Below, piece by piece: positions 10,205-20,600 of a stretch of DNA of 64,000 bases. Below the pieces are notes generated by a model, which had not been told where the DNA came from, ran no database searches, and saw only the letters and a list, made by a program, of their open reading frames with translations. Numbering within the stretch: position 1 is the first letter of the stretch; each line of letters starts with the position of its first letter. The DNA is taken from assembly GCF_030035675.1 (NCBI RefSeq), contig NC_084480.1, positions 14,589,263-14,653,262 of the forward strand, in the 5' to 3' direction. This stretch comes from Rhineura floridana (Eukaryota; Chordata; Lepidosauria; Squamata; Rhineuridae). The translations under genes were made by a program, and so were the position numbers.

Positions 10205-11030
10205 CTATTATCAAATCTGCAGATGATAAAAAATTGGGGGGCATAGCTAATACCCTGGAGGATAGAAACAAAATTCAAAGTGATCTTGATAGGCTGGAGC
10301 ATTGGGCTGAAAACAACAGAATGAAATTTAACAAGGATAAGTGCAATGTTCTACACCTAGGAAAAAGAAACCAAATGCACAGGTATGAGATGGGGGATAC
10401 TTGGCTCAGCAATACTGTATGCAAGAAGGATCTTGGAATTGTTGTCGGTCACAAGCTGGCTGCATTAACAGAAGGATAGTTCTGTTCACATGAAGTACTA
10501 GTTCCCTCTATTTGGCACTTGTTAGGCCTCATCTTGAGTACTGCATCCTTTAAGAAGGATGCAGACAAACTGGAATGGGTTCAGAGGAGGGCAACAAGGA
10601 TGATCAGGGGACTAGAAACAAAGCCCTATGTGGAGAGACTGAAAGAACTGGGCAGGTTTAGCCTTGAGAAGAGAAGACTGAGGGGAGATATGATAGAACT
10701 CTTCAAGTCCTTGAAAGGTTGCCACACAGAGGAGGGCCAGGATCTCAATCATCCCAGGATGGAAGACACGGAATAATGGGCTCAAGTTACAGGAAACCAG
10801 ATTTTGACTGAACATCAGGAAAAACTTCATAACTGTTAGAGTGGTACGACAATGGAACCAATGACCTAGGGAGGTGGTGGGCTGCCCAACACTGGAGGTG
10901 TTCTAGAGCAGCTGGTCAGCGATCTGTTGGGTATGCTTTAAGTTGGATTCCTGCGTTGAGCAAGGGGTTGGACTCAATGGCCTTATAGCCCCCTTCCAAC
11001 TCTACTACATGTATTCTATTATTTTATTAG
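10205..11030 (+). mobile_element. CR1 LINE, 5'-truncated, ORF2 3' part and tail
   Basis: The frame at 10234-10479 contains ENNRMKFNKDKCNVLHLGK, a hallmark CR1 reverse-transcriptase C-terminal block. The frame at 10519-10776 has [16 protein letters not shown] and [17 protein letters not shown]. The tail ends with GGACTCAATGGCCTTATAGC and CCTTCCAACTCTACTA. Frame breaks between these blocks make it inactive. CR1 copies are usually 5'-truncated, as here. Confidence 0.9.
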
Positions 11031-11607
11031 TCAGGGTTGGCTGAATGCTATTGGTTCAAGCTGATAAATATAATTGTAGGATCAGATTAGGGAAGGCCTG
11101 GGGTAGCTATATATAGCCTCAGGTTCAGCATTCCTCCTTGTTTCTATATTTAAGTTTCAACCATGGTTTTCAACTTTTCCAAAGGACTATCAGAATGGAG
11201 CTCACAGTTTTCATGGATGGACCACAGTTGGAGAGCTTCTGTCCTACTATATTGTTTGTAAAATGTAGAAATCTGGGGTTGGGGCTATAAGTTTATTTAT
11301 TTGAGGAAAGACCCCACCCAGCTTTTGTTTTTGTCCTTGAAAGAAAACAGGCATCCAAACTTTTGTAAAGCAAAACTATTGGTTTTGCTCTTTAGAACTG
11401 AAAGCTTGTCACTACAGTAATTATCCAGTGGAGCAAAACAGGTTTGCAATCGCAGGGCTTCACAGGAAGGCTGTCGCTTGGGCCTTTCCTCTAACACTCC
11501 TCTTTATAGGCATGCTTCTAAAACACTCATTTTTTTCCTTTTCTGGATGTGTCATGTTGCTGTGCATAGAGAAATGTGTGTATTTGCATTACAAGGTTGT
11601 CTGACGA
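11031..11607. other. Unclassified sequence
   Basis: No recognised repeat or gene. Short open frames here have no domain. Confidence 0.4.
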
Positions 11608-12135
11608 CCTCAGGCTCTATCTGCATTATACTTTATTTACTAAATTTATATCCCGCCCTTCCTCCCAAAAGGATCCCAGAGTGGCAAACAGGCAGTAAAA
11701 CACTAAAAAATCTATAAAACATCTTAAAAACAAAAGATCTTTTTAAAAATCTTTTTCAAAAAATCTTTACAAACAAAACATGTTTAAAAATATTTTAAAG
11801 CATCTTTAAAACAATTCCAGCATAGACGCAGACTTTAAAGCAGCATTATACCACTTTAAACAAAGAATGATAGGGACTGTAATTTGTTAAGAGAACCTGA
11901 GAGCTGTTAGGAGACCCCTATTCCCCTCCCAGAGATACAGATCTCAGAGTTCTCCGGGAACTGGGATTGATCGTTGCACCACTCTGAAAATTATAGCTCT
12001 GTGAGGGCAATAAGGGATCTCGTAACTACTCTCAGCAGCCTTAGCAAACTACAGTTCCCAGGATTCTTTGGGGGAAGCCACAACTGTTTAAAGCGGTATG
12101 ATACTGCTTGAAATGTATAATGCAGATTGGCCCTT
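11608..12135. mobile_element. MITE (CTGCATTATAC termini) split by an L2 tail
   Basis: The left end GGCTCTATCTGCATTATAC and the right end GAAATGTATAATGCAGATTG are inverted. An L2 tail interrupts the left arm, after which the element resumes with CATTATACCACTTTAAAC, mirrored by GTTTAAAGCGGTATGATAC. Internal ACAGTTCCCAGGATTCTTTG is shared with the MITE at 7250, so the two may be related. Confidence 0.6.
11629..11836 (-). mobile_element. L2 LINE 3' tail nested in the MITE
   Basis: TATATCCCGCCCTTCCTCCC and the following A-rich tract, ending with CAGCATAGACGCAGACTTTA, match the minus-strand L2 tail at 7574-7905. It is only the 3' tail. Being inside the MITE, it is the younger insertion. Confidence 0.7.
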
Positions 12136-12477
12136 AGTCTGGATTCCAGGTCATCATGATGCTGTTAGTGAATGGCAGTGGTGCAGTGGCGCAGTTTGAA
12201 GAGCTCACCATGACAGCCCCCAGAGCCATGCATCCAAGGAGAGTCCAAACATGTAGACAGCTGGGAATTAATAAACATTCTTCAGGAATGATGAACAGGG
12301 AGTGTGGGTAACACACAGAGACAGAGCTGCCAAACATCTCTTAACCCAGAACATCGCAATCCTGTTATCTGGTTCTGGAAGTTCCCGAATCTAAGAACAC
12401 AGAGGGGATGATATCAATGTCACCATCTCAGGAGCAGAGATCCAATCCTCTCCCATCCCAGAGGGCAGGACTCAGTC
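12136..12477. other. Unclassified sequence
   Basis: No gene or repeat recognised. Confidence 0.4.
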
Positions 12478-12660
12478 TAATTAATTAATTAAATTTATAT
12501 TCTGCCCTTCCTCCCAAAGGCACCCCGGATGGCAAACACATCAGTGATAAAGACAATGCAATTAAAGATAAAGTAAAAACAAGCACAAAGCCATTCAAAA
12601 CATTTTAAAAACACTGAAAACCATCTGAAAGCAATTCCATCTTTGGCAATTGAAGTGTGT
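12478..12660 (-). mobile_element. L2 LINE 3' tail
   Basis: A TTAA-rich start, then TATATTCTGCCCTTCCTCCC and an A-rich run, as in the other minus-strand L2 tails. No coding part remains. Confidence 0.7.
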
Positions 12661-13249
12661 GGGACAGGCAAAATACTGATTGTAAAAACAAAGAGTTAAT
12701 TAGTTTTGGCAGCCAGCCAGATGAACTATAACGAGGTTTTGGAAACATTTAGAAAATGCAGCTCTAGAGTACCGCTGTAGCAAGATTTGGTTTTTAGCCT
12801 TATCAGAAAAATTAACCCAAAAGTTTTATATATAGACGTGTGTCAAAATAAAGAAGACATGTTTTATTTGACTTGGTTTGATTTTATGAAATTCATCAGT
12901 GAAGGAGTGGAAACTCCAACAACTCTGGCAAGGTACACAAGTTCCAATATCTTTGGAACTACCAGCTGCTAGAGATGAGCTTGGGGTGGGGGAAGGAGAG
13001 AGACAAAACAGTTAGAAAGGACTCCAGTAGATTGGTTACTTTTTTCTTTTTTTCTTTTATGGGTATAAATGTATTATTTGAGATTATGTATTGCCAAATC
13101 ATTTCACAAACTTTACTTACTTTTTAAAAAATTAATAAAAATTATATATATATATATCTTACAAATCTTAAATCTAAAGGGTTTAAATTTCATTTGAACG
13201 TTAGGGGAAACTACTTGATAGTAAGAGCATCTCAACAATGGAACTAACC
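12661..13249. other. AT-rich unclassified sequence
   Basis: No gene. A short (TA)n run lies near 13144-13158. Confidence 0.45.
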
Positions 13250-13437
13250 AACCAGGAACACAGGCAGCTGCCTTATGCTGAATCAGACCATTGGTCAATA
13301 CTGTCTACGCTGCTTTGCAGCAGCTCCCAGAGTTTCAGTCAGGGAGCCTTTTCCAGCTCTGACTGAACCTGAGACTGAACCTGAGACCTTCTGCATGCAA
13401 AGCAGGTGTTCTACCACTGAGCTACAGCTCTTTCCCT
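13250..13437 (-). repeat. tRNA-derived SINE
   Basis: In minus orientation the tail comes first (CAGCTGCCTTATGCTGAATC), then the body, and the head last (GGTGTTCTACCACTGAGCTA). A short CTGAACCTGAGA segment is tandemly doubled near 13362-13390. Confidence 0.85.
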
Positions 13438-13444
13438 AAGAAGA

Positions 13445-13662
13445 GCAGACACCAACCCTTTTGGGGCCTGTGGACACATTAGCGGACCACAAAAATTGTT
13501 GTGGGTACCAGACCCATGCCACAATCCACCCCACCCCACAGCTTGTTCTATGCTTCTTCCAAACTTAATTTCAGTAAGGGGGGGCTGTGGGTGCCCTGCC
13601 AGGAGTAGTTGCTGCAGTGTGGTCACATGTGTGCCTGCAGATGCCATGTTGGCAACCCCTCT
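13445..13662. mobile_element. hAT-like MITE (GTTGGCAACCCCT end)
   Basis: The ends CACCAACCCTTTTGGGGCCT and CCATGTTGGCAACCCCT resemble a GGGGTTGGCAAC-type hAT terminus. I did not find a clean target duplication. The interior is non-coding. Confidence 0.45.
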
Positions 13663-13689
13663 TTAAAGTGGTGGTGGTTTCTTCCTTGC

Positions 13690-13815
13690 CACAAGTCTTT
13701 GAGCATTGGCTGGGCAGCCATCTGCTAAGGATGCTCTCGCTCTGGATTTTCTGCAATGAGCAGGGGTTGGACTGCATGGCCTAAAAGGACCCCTCAAACT
13801 CCATGATTCAAGACT
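13690..13815 (+). mobile_element. CR1 LINE 3' end
   Basis: GAGCAGGGGTTGGACTGCAT then CCCCTCAAACTCCATGATTC is the CR1 3' end, with the terminal ATGATTC-type repeat unit. Only about 125 bp remain. Confidence 0.75.
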
Positions 13816-14216
13816 TGCTCATATCATGTGGGGTCCCTCAGGGTTAGGGCCCCAGTCCCAGCAGATGTAAGCAAAGAAGTCAACAATAAGAGCAAGGTTG
13901 AAGGTGCAGGGAACAAACCAAGGTGAAGCGCAAGCAAGTTGTTCAGGTCCAAAACATAGCCCAGAGGCAAGGTCAGGTAACTGTCCAATGGCAGTACTAC
14001 AGGGAGTCCAGGCAAAGTGCTGCTCAGCAAGGAAGGGAGACCCGGATGGGCCACAAGGAGCCAGAGATCTGCGATGTTTCCAGCAACTGGAAGCTCAAGA
14101 GGGAGATCTTATACACTCTGGCCTCCTAGACGCCACACTAACCAGAACTCATGGTGGTGAAGGAGTTTCAGAGATTACTTCCCTCCCTACAGAGGTGCGC
14201 CTGGCACCTTCATGGT
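13816..14216. other. Unclassified dispersed sequence, part 1
   Basis: GC-rich, no credible protein. It looks like the left half of one element whose right half resumes at 14427 after an L2 insertion. An LTR-type fossil is possible but unproven. Confidence 0.3.
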
Positions 14217-14369
14217 AGAGTTTTTGGTGAATGCTGAAGACACACCGCTTTACCCTTGCCTTTGACACCTGAGATGTGTGTGTTTTCAGGGCCTACTAAC
14301 ATTGAATTTTAAATGGTTGTAACCTGCCTGGGACCTGTCAGTAAAGGGTGGGTAGTAGTAGTAGTAGTA

Positions 14370-14426
<57 letters not shown>
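14217..14426 (+). mobile_element. L2 LINE 3' end with long trinucleotide tail
   Basis: A short coding end is followed by TTGTAACCTGCCTGGGACCT and a pure (TAG)n(TAA)n tail at about 14351-14426. Microsatellite 3' tails are typical of L2. The tail is one of the longest in the window, suggesting recent tail growth. Confidence 0.65.
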
Positions 14427-14815
14427 GCTCATGAGGAGACCCCTGACTCACAAGGCATGTGACAACTCTGGGCCTATAGATGCAGGCTATGTTGCCCCTC
14501 TTCAGCCTGGGCCTAAAACTTGTGGCGCTAGCATTCTCGAGGACAGGGCATGGCTCTACTACCTCCTCCTCTGACATAGCCAAGGATTCTTCGGTGGGCC
14601 ACCCTCTGGAGGGCCCCTCGATCATCAGCACTGGTTCTGGGGAATGCTGCCCACTCCCCTCGGTCCTCATTCTGTGGGATGCCTGGCTTAAGGATTCCAT
14701 GTCTGGTACCAGGGCTAGGCGTGACAGCAGGAGAGAGGGGAGAATTCAAGATGGGGCTGCTCTTTTCGCCCTGTGTGGAGCATAACATCTTGCTCAGCTG
14801 GCAGTGATCATGCAA
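14427..14815. other. Unclassified dispersed sequence, part 2
   Basis: Continues the GC-rich sequence interrupted by the L2. No domain is recognisable in its open frames on either strand. Confidence 0.3.
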
Positions 14816-15249
14816 GTCCGATCTGTTGCAAACGGATATATGTGAAGAGCTGGACTAGCAAAATATTTTGTGAGTGAATACAGGGGTTTTTTGTACTGAC
14901 TTGAAAGGCTGGATTAAGTGAAAATGAACGAGAGCCTGTGATGATAACAGGAACCCGCACAAACTAGCCCCTGAGAACAATGAGCAAAACACTAGACTTT
15001 TATAGAAGCTGCAAAATATTTATCTAGCTCTTGCATCCTCTTGTGGGCAGTTCTTGAACAACAGAGCAGCCCAGGGAATTCTGACAAAAGTCACTAGACT
15101 GGAATAAGAAGGCTTGACAGATTAACCTTTATCTCCCCCCCCCATCTGCCCCCCAAAGCAAGTCTGCGAGAACTTCTGGGAGACTAAACAGTGGCATCCT
15201 GTGACACCAAGTGAGCTGAGGGAGACTACTGCTACTCAGCGATGCCCAA
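14816..15249. other. Unclassified sequence
   Basis: No gene or repeat recognised. Confidence 0.4.
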
Positions 15250-15306
15250 AACATAGGAAGCTGCCTGATACTGGGTCAGGCTGTTGGTCCATCTAGCTCA
15301 GTTCTG
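15250..15306 (-). repeat. tRNA-derived SINE 3' fragment
   Basis: ACATAGGAAGCTGCCTGATA and GGTCCATCTAGCTCAGTTCT are the reverse of the SINE 3' end. The rest is missing. Confidence 0.7.
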
Positions 15307-15350
15307 ACTACACCAAAGGTAGAGGCACACTCACTGTTCTGCCGGTTCCA

Positions 15351-16580
15351 GTGCGTCTCCTCCTCTTTCTTCTGAAAATGGGGGCACACAACACTTGTCA
15401 AACCCTGCCCCTTTTCCCAACCTGGTGGGATCCGCTTGAGCATCAGGGGGGGGGGTTCATTGAGCTTCTTGATCTCTCAGTGGCTTTCGATACCATTGAC
15501 CATGGTATCCTTCTGGGGAGGCTCGCAGAGTTGGGAGTTGGAGGTACTGCTTGGCAGTGGTTCCGCTCCTACTTGGCCGGCCGTCTCCAGAAGGTAGTGC
15601 TTGGGGAACATTGCTCGACACCGTGGGCTCTCCAATGTGGAGTTCCGCAGGGGTCGGTTCTGTCTCCCATGCTTTTTAACATCTACATGAAGCCGTTGGG
15701 TGCAGTCATCAGGAGCTTTAGAGTGCATTGTCATCAGTATGCTGATGACACGCAGCTCTACTTCTCCTTTTCATCCTCTTCAGGTGAGGCTGTCGATGTG
15801 CTGAACCGTTGCCTGGCCGCGACAATGGACTGGATGAGAGCTAACAAACTGAGGCTCAATCCTGACAAGACTGAGATGCTGTTGGTGGATGGTTTCTCTG
15901 ATCGGATGGTGGATTCATACCCTATCCTGGATGGGGTTACACTCCCCCTAAAGGAGCGGGTTCGTAGCTTGGGAGTCGTTCTAGACTCTTCCCTTTCACT
16001 TGAGGCTCAAGTAGCCTCGGTGGCACGGAATGCGTTCTACCAACTTCGGTTGGTGGCCCAGCTATGTCCCTATCTGAGTAAGGAGGACCTCACATCAGTT
16101 GTACATGCTCTGGTAACCTCACGTTTGGATTACTGCAATGCGCTCTATGTAGGGCTGCCTTTGAAGACAGTTCGGAAGCTACAGCTAGTGCAAAATGCGG
16201 CGGACAGATTGTTAACAAGGACCAAGCGGTCCGAGCACATAACACCTGTTCTGGCCCGCTTGCACTGGCTACCAATATGCTTCCGGGCCAGATTCAAAGT
16301 GTTGGTATTAACCTATAATGCCTTATACGGCATGGGACGACGATACCTGTTGGAACGCCTCTCCCGATACGAACTGGCCCGTACACTACGTTCTGCTACG
16401 AAGGCCCTCCTCCGGGTTCCAACTCATAGAGAGGCCCGGAGGGTGGTGACAAGATCTAGGGCCTTCTCAGTGGTGGCCCCCGAACTGTGGAACAGTCTTC
16501 CCGAGGAGGTGCACCTGGCGGCGACATTGTTATCCTTTCGGCACCAGGTTAAAACCTTCCTCTTTTCCAAAACATTTTAA
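15351..16580 (+). CDS. L2 ORF2 C-terminal half (reverse transcriptase onward)
   Basis: The frame is open for 409 codons. Residues 1-35 or so come from flanking DNA; L2 similarity begins at about residue 36. Visible reverse transcriptase blocks are VAFDTIDHG (residues 44-52), GVPQGSVLSPMLFNIYMKP (97-115) and the catalytic YADD (130-133, at 15738-15749). Further on are MRANKLRLNPDKTEMLL, TSRLDYCNALYVGLPLKT, QNAADRLLTR, LHWLPI and PELWNSLPEE, all typical of L2 after the catalytic core. The natural start would lie far upstream with the endonuclease, which is absent, so no functional product is expected. It is a LINE protein, not a host gene. Confidence 0.88.
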   Translation: MRLLLFLLKMGAHNTCQTLPLFPTWWDPLEHQGGGFIELLDLSVAFDTIDHGILLGRLAELGVGGTAWQWFRSYLAGRLQKVVLGEHCSTPWALQCGVPQGSVLSPMLFNIYMKPLGAVIRSFRVHCHQYADDTQLYFSFSSSSGEAVDVLNRCLAATMDWMRANKLRLNPDKTEMLLVDGFSDRMVDSYPILDGVTLPLKERVRSLGVVLDSSLSLEAQVASVARNAFYQLRLVAQLCPYLSKEDLTSVVHALVTSRLDYCNALYVGLPLKTVRKLQLVQNAADRLLTRTKRSEHITPVLARLHWLPICFRARFKVLVLTYNALYGMGRRYLLERLSRYELARTLRSATKALLRVPTHREARRVVTRSRAFSVVAPELWNSLPEEVHLAATLLSFRHQVKTFLFSKTF

Positions 16581-16745
16581 TTTAAGTTAACCTGATTTTC
16601 ATATTTGTTGTACTGATTTTAGATTGTTCCTATTGTATATGTTTTTATTGTATTATATTGTGTATTTTATTGTATTCTTTGTGTTCACCGCCCAGAGAGC
16701 TATTGCTAGTCGGGCGGTATAAAAGTCTAATAAATAATAATAATT
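15440..16745 (+). mobile_element. Young-looking 5'-truncated L2 LINE
   Basis: Homology to other L2 copies begins inside the reverse transcriptase (LLDLSVAFDTIDHGILL) and continues without interruption to the C-terminus and a tail that ends CGGGCGGTATAAAAGTC then (TAA)n. The tail matches that of the copy at 47170-47445. The endonuclease half is missing, so it could not move by itself. The open frame over about 1.1 kb marks it as the youngest L2 here. Confidence 0.9.
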
Positions 16746-16839
16746 GAAAGAGATTTTGCAACTGATCGGCAGATTGACTGTTCCCTCTCCAGGTGTGGCT
16801 AATGGAAACACTTTGATCTGGGGACTAGTGTGGTCACAG

Positions 16840-16975
16840 CCTGACTGGCAGCTGCTCACCAGAGTTTCAGGAAGGAGTTTTCCCCAGCTCTTCCTGGAGA
16901 TGCCTGGGACTGAACTTGGGATCTTTTGCATATAGAGCAGATGCTCCGCCAATGAGCTACAGCCCTTCTGTAGCT
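16840..16975 (-). repeat. tRNA-derived SINE, 5' part
   Basis: In minus orientation the body (GACTGGCAGCTGCTCACCAG, CCTGGAGATGCCTGGGACTG) runs to the head (GCAGATGCTCCGCCAATGAG). The 3' tail is lost. Confidence 0.75.
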
Positions 16976-16989
16976 ATGTCCCTTGCCAA

Positions 16990-17370
16990 GTCAAAGAAAA
17001 ATCAACTCCTTTGAAATGTGGTGTTGGAGAAGAGCTTTGCACATACCATGGACTGCGAAAAAGACAAATAATTGGGTGTTAGAACATATTAAACCAGAAC
17101 TATCACTAGAAGCTAAAATGATGAAACTGAGGTTCATAATGAGACACATAATGAGAAGACATGATTCACTAGAAAAGACAATAATGCTGGGGAAAACAGA
17201 AGGGAGTAGAAAAAGAGGAAGGCCAAACAAGATATGGATTGATTCCATAAAAGAAGCCACAACTTACAAGATCTGAACAGGGTGGTTTATAACAGATGCT
17301 ATTGGAGGTCGCTGATTCATAGGGTCACCATAAGTCGTAGTTGACTTGGAGGCACATAACAACAAAACCC
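16990..17370 (+). mobile_element. BovB (RTE) LINE 3' end
   Basis: The frame contains FEMWCWRRALHIPWTAKKTN, SLEAKMMKLRF and DSLEKTIMLGKTEGSRKRGR, the diagnostic BovB C-terminus. The tail reads CATAGGGTCACCATAAGTCG, then ACTTGGAGGCACATAACAAC. It is only the last ~380 bp. Its tail explains the 3' ends of the Sauria-type SINEs. Confidence 0.93.
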
Positions 17371-17436
17371 CAAGTCAATGGCAGGGAAATTACTTGCACC
17401 AGGTCTGAGGCCATCAACAGATATTGGAGTGAAGAG

Positions 17437-18290
17437 AAGGGATATGTTGTTGTTGTTGTTATAGAATTTATATCCTACCTTTCTTTCTGAAAGTCCCCAG
17501 AGTAGTAAACACATAAAGAAAACAAGTTTGTTTTTTTTAAAAAAGCATTCTAAAAACAGTTTAAAACATTATAGAAAACAGTTACAGTTGAAAAAATTCT
17601 TCATTCCAGTGATCTCTGGGTTGCTAGGAACTGTCTGCTTCAGCCACCAAATGCCTCGATAAACAGAAATTTTTTCAAATTCTTCCTGAAAGTCAGTAAT
17701 GATGGAGATGGACACATCTCAATGAGGAAGGCATTCCACAGATTGGGAGCCACCACAGAAAAGGCCCTGTCATGTGTTAGCACCAACCAGGCAGCCCCCA
17801 CTAGTGGAGCCAGGGTTTATTCTTATGTGCACCTAGACATATTTTGTGCAGTGTCAAAAACGTTTTGTGCAGTATGAAATAAGTTTTCATGCAGTTAAGC
17901 ATATAGGAGTTAGGTGGCATCTAAAATAGAAATAGATTAGCAAAGATAAAAAGAAATACAAAATGAAGATGAATACTTGTTTCTTTCAAATCTTCATAAC
18001 CTTATAGTAAGCACTATTTTGTTAAAAAAAAGTACTGTGGGGGCCAGCACAAAATGGCTGTCATGGGCAGCAAAAATAAGAGGTGCCAGTAGTCCATACT
18101 GGTGAGTACCGTCATAAAAAAGTCCTAATGGTATATTGTGGACAAATTACGTAACTAGTTCAGGGGCAGACAGAGTGCTGGCTGCTTGTGCAGTGTGAAG
18201 AAAAAGCTTAGAATAAACCCTGGATGGAGCCACCAACAAGGCCTTGCCTGCCAATCACAGAATACGGCAGGAACAGGCAGAAGGTAGGAT
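17437..18290 (-). mobile_element. L2 LINE 3' end, split by a MITE
   Basis: It opens with a (TTG)n tail and TATATCCTACCTTTCTTTCT. The minus-strand C-terminus reads AFSVVAPNLWNAF and LLTFRKNLKKFLF. The unit stops at 17810, is interrupted by a 412-bp MITE, and resumes at about 18223 (GATGGAGCCACCAACAAGGC). The copy at 63190-63570 belongs to the same subfamily. Confidence 0.75.
17811..18222. mobile_element. hAT-type MITE (CAGGGTTTATTCT) nested in L2
   Basis: The left end CAGGGTTTATTCTTATG and the right end GCTTAGAATAAACCCTG are inverted. The flanks AGTGGAGC and GATGGAGC match at 6 of 8 positions, an aged hAT target duplication. It is non-coding. Confidence 0.8.
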
Positions 18291-18655
18291 CAATGAGTAA
18301 TCTGGAGTACACTGGTAAAGATTTCTATCAAAGGCAACCACAGAATGAATCTCTGTCTCCCTAAACTTTTTTCTGCTGGAATAGAAGAAAGCCTGGGGGG
18401 AAGGGGGTGACCAGGAATGGGGTTTTGTAGGGAAGGACTGTGAACGTCATTCAGTTTTGGTACTCGGAACAAATGATTGGACTCAGAATTCTTTAATTGT
18501 AAGTGTATGTCTTTTGCCCAGGCTGTGGTTGGTGGATCTTCAGATTCTCATAAAAACAGAGACTCGACATGCCTGATGTTTGCCCTCCGCTGGCACGAGT
18601 GGGTACTCCTCTCCTATGACAGCTACACATCCTGCCCATTTTAGCCTCTCTACTA
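18291..18655. other. Unclassified sequence
   Basis: No gene or repeat recognised. Confidence 0.4.
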
Positions 18656-18790
18656 GCACAGGAATGGGGAACCTCATGCCAAATGTGGACCTCTAAGCCT
18701 CTGTGTCTGGCCCTCAGGACTTTCCCCACACCATGCTCCTTGGTCAAGGAGTGGATATGGAGGCCTGGATGGAGGGGCCTCCATGGGTCA
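18656..18790 (+). repeat. hAT fragment (GGGGAACCT family)
   Basis: CAGGAATGGGGAACCTCATG and TGTCTGGCCCTCAGGACTTT match the left end of the copy at 36421. The right part is missing. Confidence 0.65.
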
Positions 18791-19084
18791 CCTCCGCACT
18801 AGGTGTCTTTCTATTCAGATATTATTCGTGAGACAATAGTATGTGCAAACCTGTGCATGGAGAACATCCTCTCAGTGAAATTTCTCCTTCCTACTATGCA
18901 GTCTTACTTTTAACATTCTTGATGCAGATTTTGCATTCATACCGATGATTCTAAATATGAGGTCTTTACAGCAGGATTTATAAACTATCCACTAGAGGGC
19001 ACTTAGGCATCGGCTTAGCTGTAAGTTTCTCAATTTAAGGAACATGCAGGAGGCCACACCAGAGGGAATCCTGAACTGCTCCTA
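18791..19084. other. Unclassified sequence
   Basis: Nothing recognised. Confidence 0.4.
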
Positions 19085-19205
19085 AAGCCAGATAGCTGTG
19101 ATGGATAATATAATTAATGCTTCACAATTTTTAAATGTCCAAAGCATTGCACATACATTACCTCAATTATCCTTACAACCATCCTGTGAGGAAGGTCAGT
19201 GTTTA
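19085..19205 (-). repeat. MIR-like ancient SINE
   Basis: TTACAACCATCCTGTGAGGA with a preceding TAATGCTTCACAATTTT-type stretch is the reverse of the MIR 3' half. It is short and diverged. Confidence 0.5.
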
Positions 19206-19329
19206 TGATCCTCATATAGGGCTGCCACCTTTCTTTACTTTACACCATGAGACTAAGCAGCCTTTGCAAAATACATAGATTGTGCAAGCAAAACATTTTT
19301 CTACCAGTTGTCTCAATCCCATTCATTCA

Positions 19330-19845
19330 TTCATTCATTGGAGATCAATCTTGGCCGAGTAAGATTGTCTTCCAAGATAAGATCTTTAACAGTGGGTCCG
19401 CAAGTGACTGTGGAGGCCAGTTTTGGATCCACACAGCCTCTCACAGTGAGGACATAGGTTTCCAGATGGAAGGTGGTTGCGATGAGGATTTGTTTGATCA
19501 TGTGCCTTCTGCTTAGCTCGTTTGTCCCGTTTGCCCTGTATTTGTGCTTCTTTAAAGTCCATAGCACCTTTTATAATAGCCAACCTCCATTTGGGATGTT
19601 CATGGGCTTCCCAGTTCTCTATGCTCATGTTACATTTTTTTAGATTCTCTTTAAGAACATCTTTAAACCTCTTTTGCTGTCCACTGATATTCCATTTTCC
19701 ATCCTTAAGTTGGGAATAAAGTAGCTGCTTTGGAAGACGGTGATCAGGCATTTGAACAACATGGCCAGTCCAGTGAAGTTGATGTTGAAGGATCATTGTT
19801 TCAACACTGATAGTCTTTGCTTCTTCCAAAACTCTAACACTAGTC
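19330..19845 (-). mobile_element. Non-LTR retrotransposon C-terminus with zinc-finger-like end
   Basis: The minus-strand frame at 19386-19829 stays open for 147 codons. It has LHWTGHVVQMPDHRLPKQLL, KRFKDVLKENLKKCN and HPKWRLAI, and ends with CPHCERLCGSKTGLHSHLRTH, a C2H2-type zinc-finger spacing (C-x2-C-x12-H-x3-H). This combination is known from the C-termini of some non-LTR retrotransposons (I suspect the Ingi/Vingi group, not certain). It is the only copy of this family in the window and is cut off at its 5' side by an L2. Confidence 0.7.
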
Positions 19846-20600
19846 CATCTGTCTTCCCAAAATAATTTGTTTCATCCAAGAGCACTTTCAACTGCTGCAC
19901 CACAACCCTCTCAGTCACCTTCCCTAAAAAGGGGGTATTTGTGACTGGGCAGTAGTTGTCACAAACCAATGGGTCCAGGGTGGGCTTTTTCAAGAGCAAT
20001 CAGATCACTGCCTCTCTCAGGGTGCCTGGAACCACTCCCTCTTGCAACAATGCATTGACCACACCCTGGATCCACTCGGTCAAACCCCCTCAGCAAGCTT
20101 TAATAAACCAAGAAGGGCAAGGGTTGAGAGGACACATTGCTGGTTGCATTGTTGAACCACCTTGTCCACATCATCAGCATCAACTGAAACTGATCCCAAG
20201 AAATTGCAGCAGATATTGCACTGGACAATTCACTGGGGGCTACAGTAGATGTGGATGGGGCATCAAGATTGCTACAGAGGCGAGCAACTTTACCCTCGAA
20301 ATGTCTTGCAAACAATTCACAGTGAGTTTCCAAATGGTCTAAAACTCCATTTCCTGGAGTAGATGTTAAATGACCCCAGGCAATATGAAAAAACACTGGA
20401 TAGCTACTTGAGGATGCAATGGAGGCAGTTAAATGGGTGTTTTTCACCGCCCTCACTGCCGCACAGTAGGCATGATTATGTTGTCTCACTCATGCCCGGT
20501 CAGCCTCACAGCACATTTTTCTCCACTTGTGCTCTAGCCATCGTCTGATTTGTTTCATTGCACTGAGTTCAATGGTGTACGTTAATTTCAACAGGTCTCT
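19846..20600 (-). mobile_element. L2 LINE fragment, endonuclease-RT linker region
   Basis: Minus-strand frames read VAPSELSSAISAA and CELFARHFEGKVARLCSNLD at 20100-20489, then LLKKPTLDP, NYCPVTNTPFLGKVTERVVV at 19793-19999. These fit the L2 segment just before and into the reverse transcriptase. The 3' half is missing and there are frame breaks. Confidence 0.75.

Noticed and set aside
14338-14700. Frame with a long poly-leucine run
   Set aside because: It is the reverse translation of the (TAG)n(TAA)n tail of an L2.
16983-17276. Host gene encoding a basic protein
   Set aside because: The sequence DSLEKTIMLGKTEGSRKRGR is a BovB hallmark, so it is a LINE.
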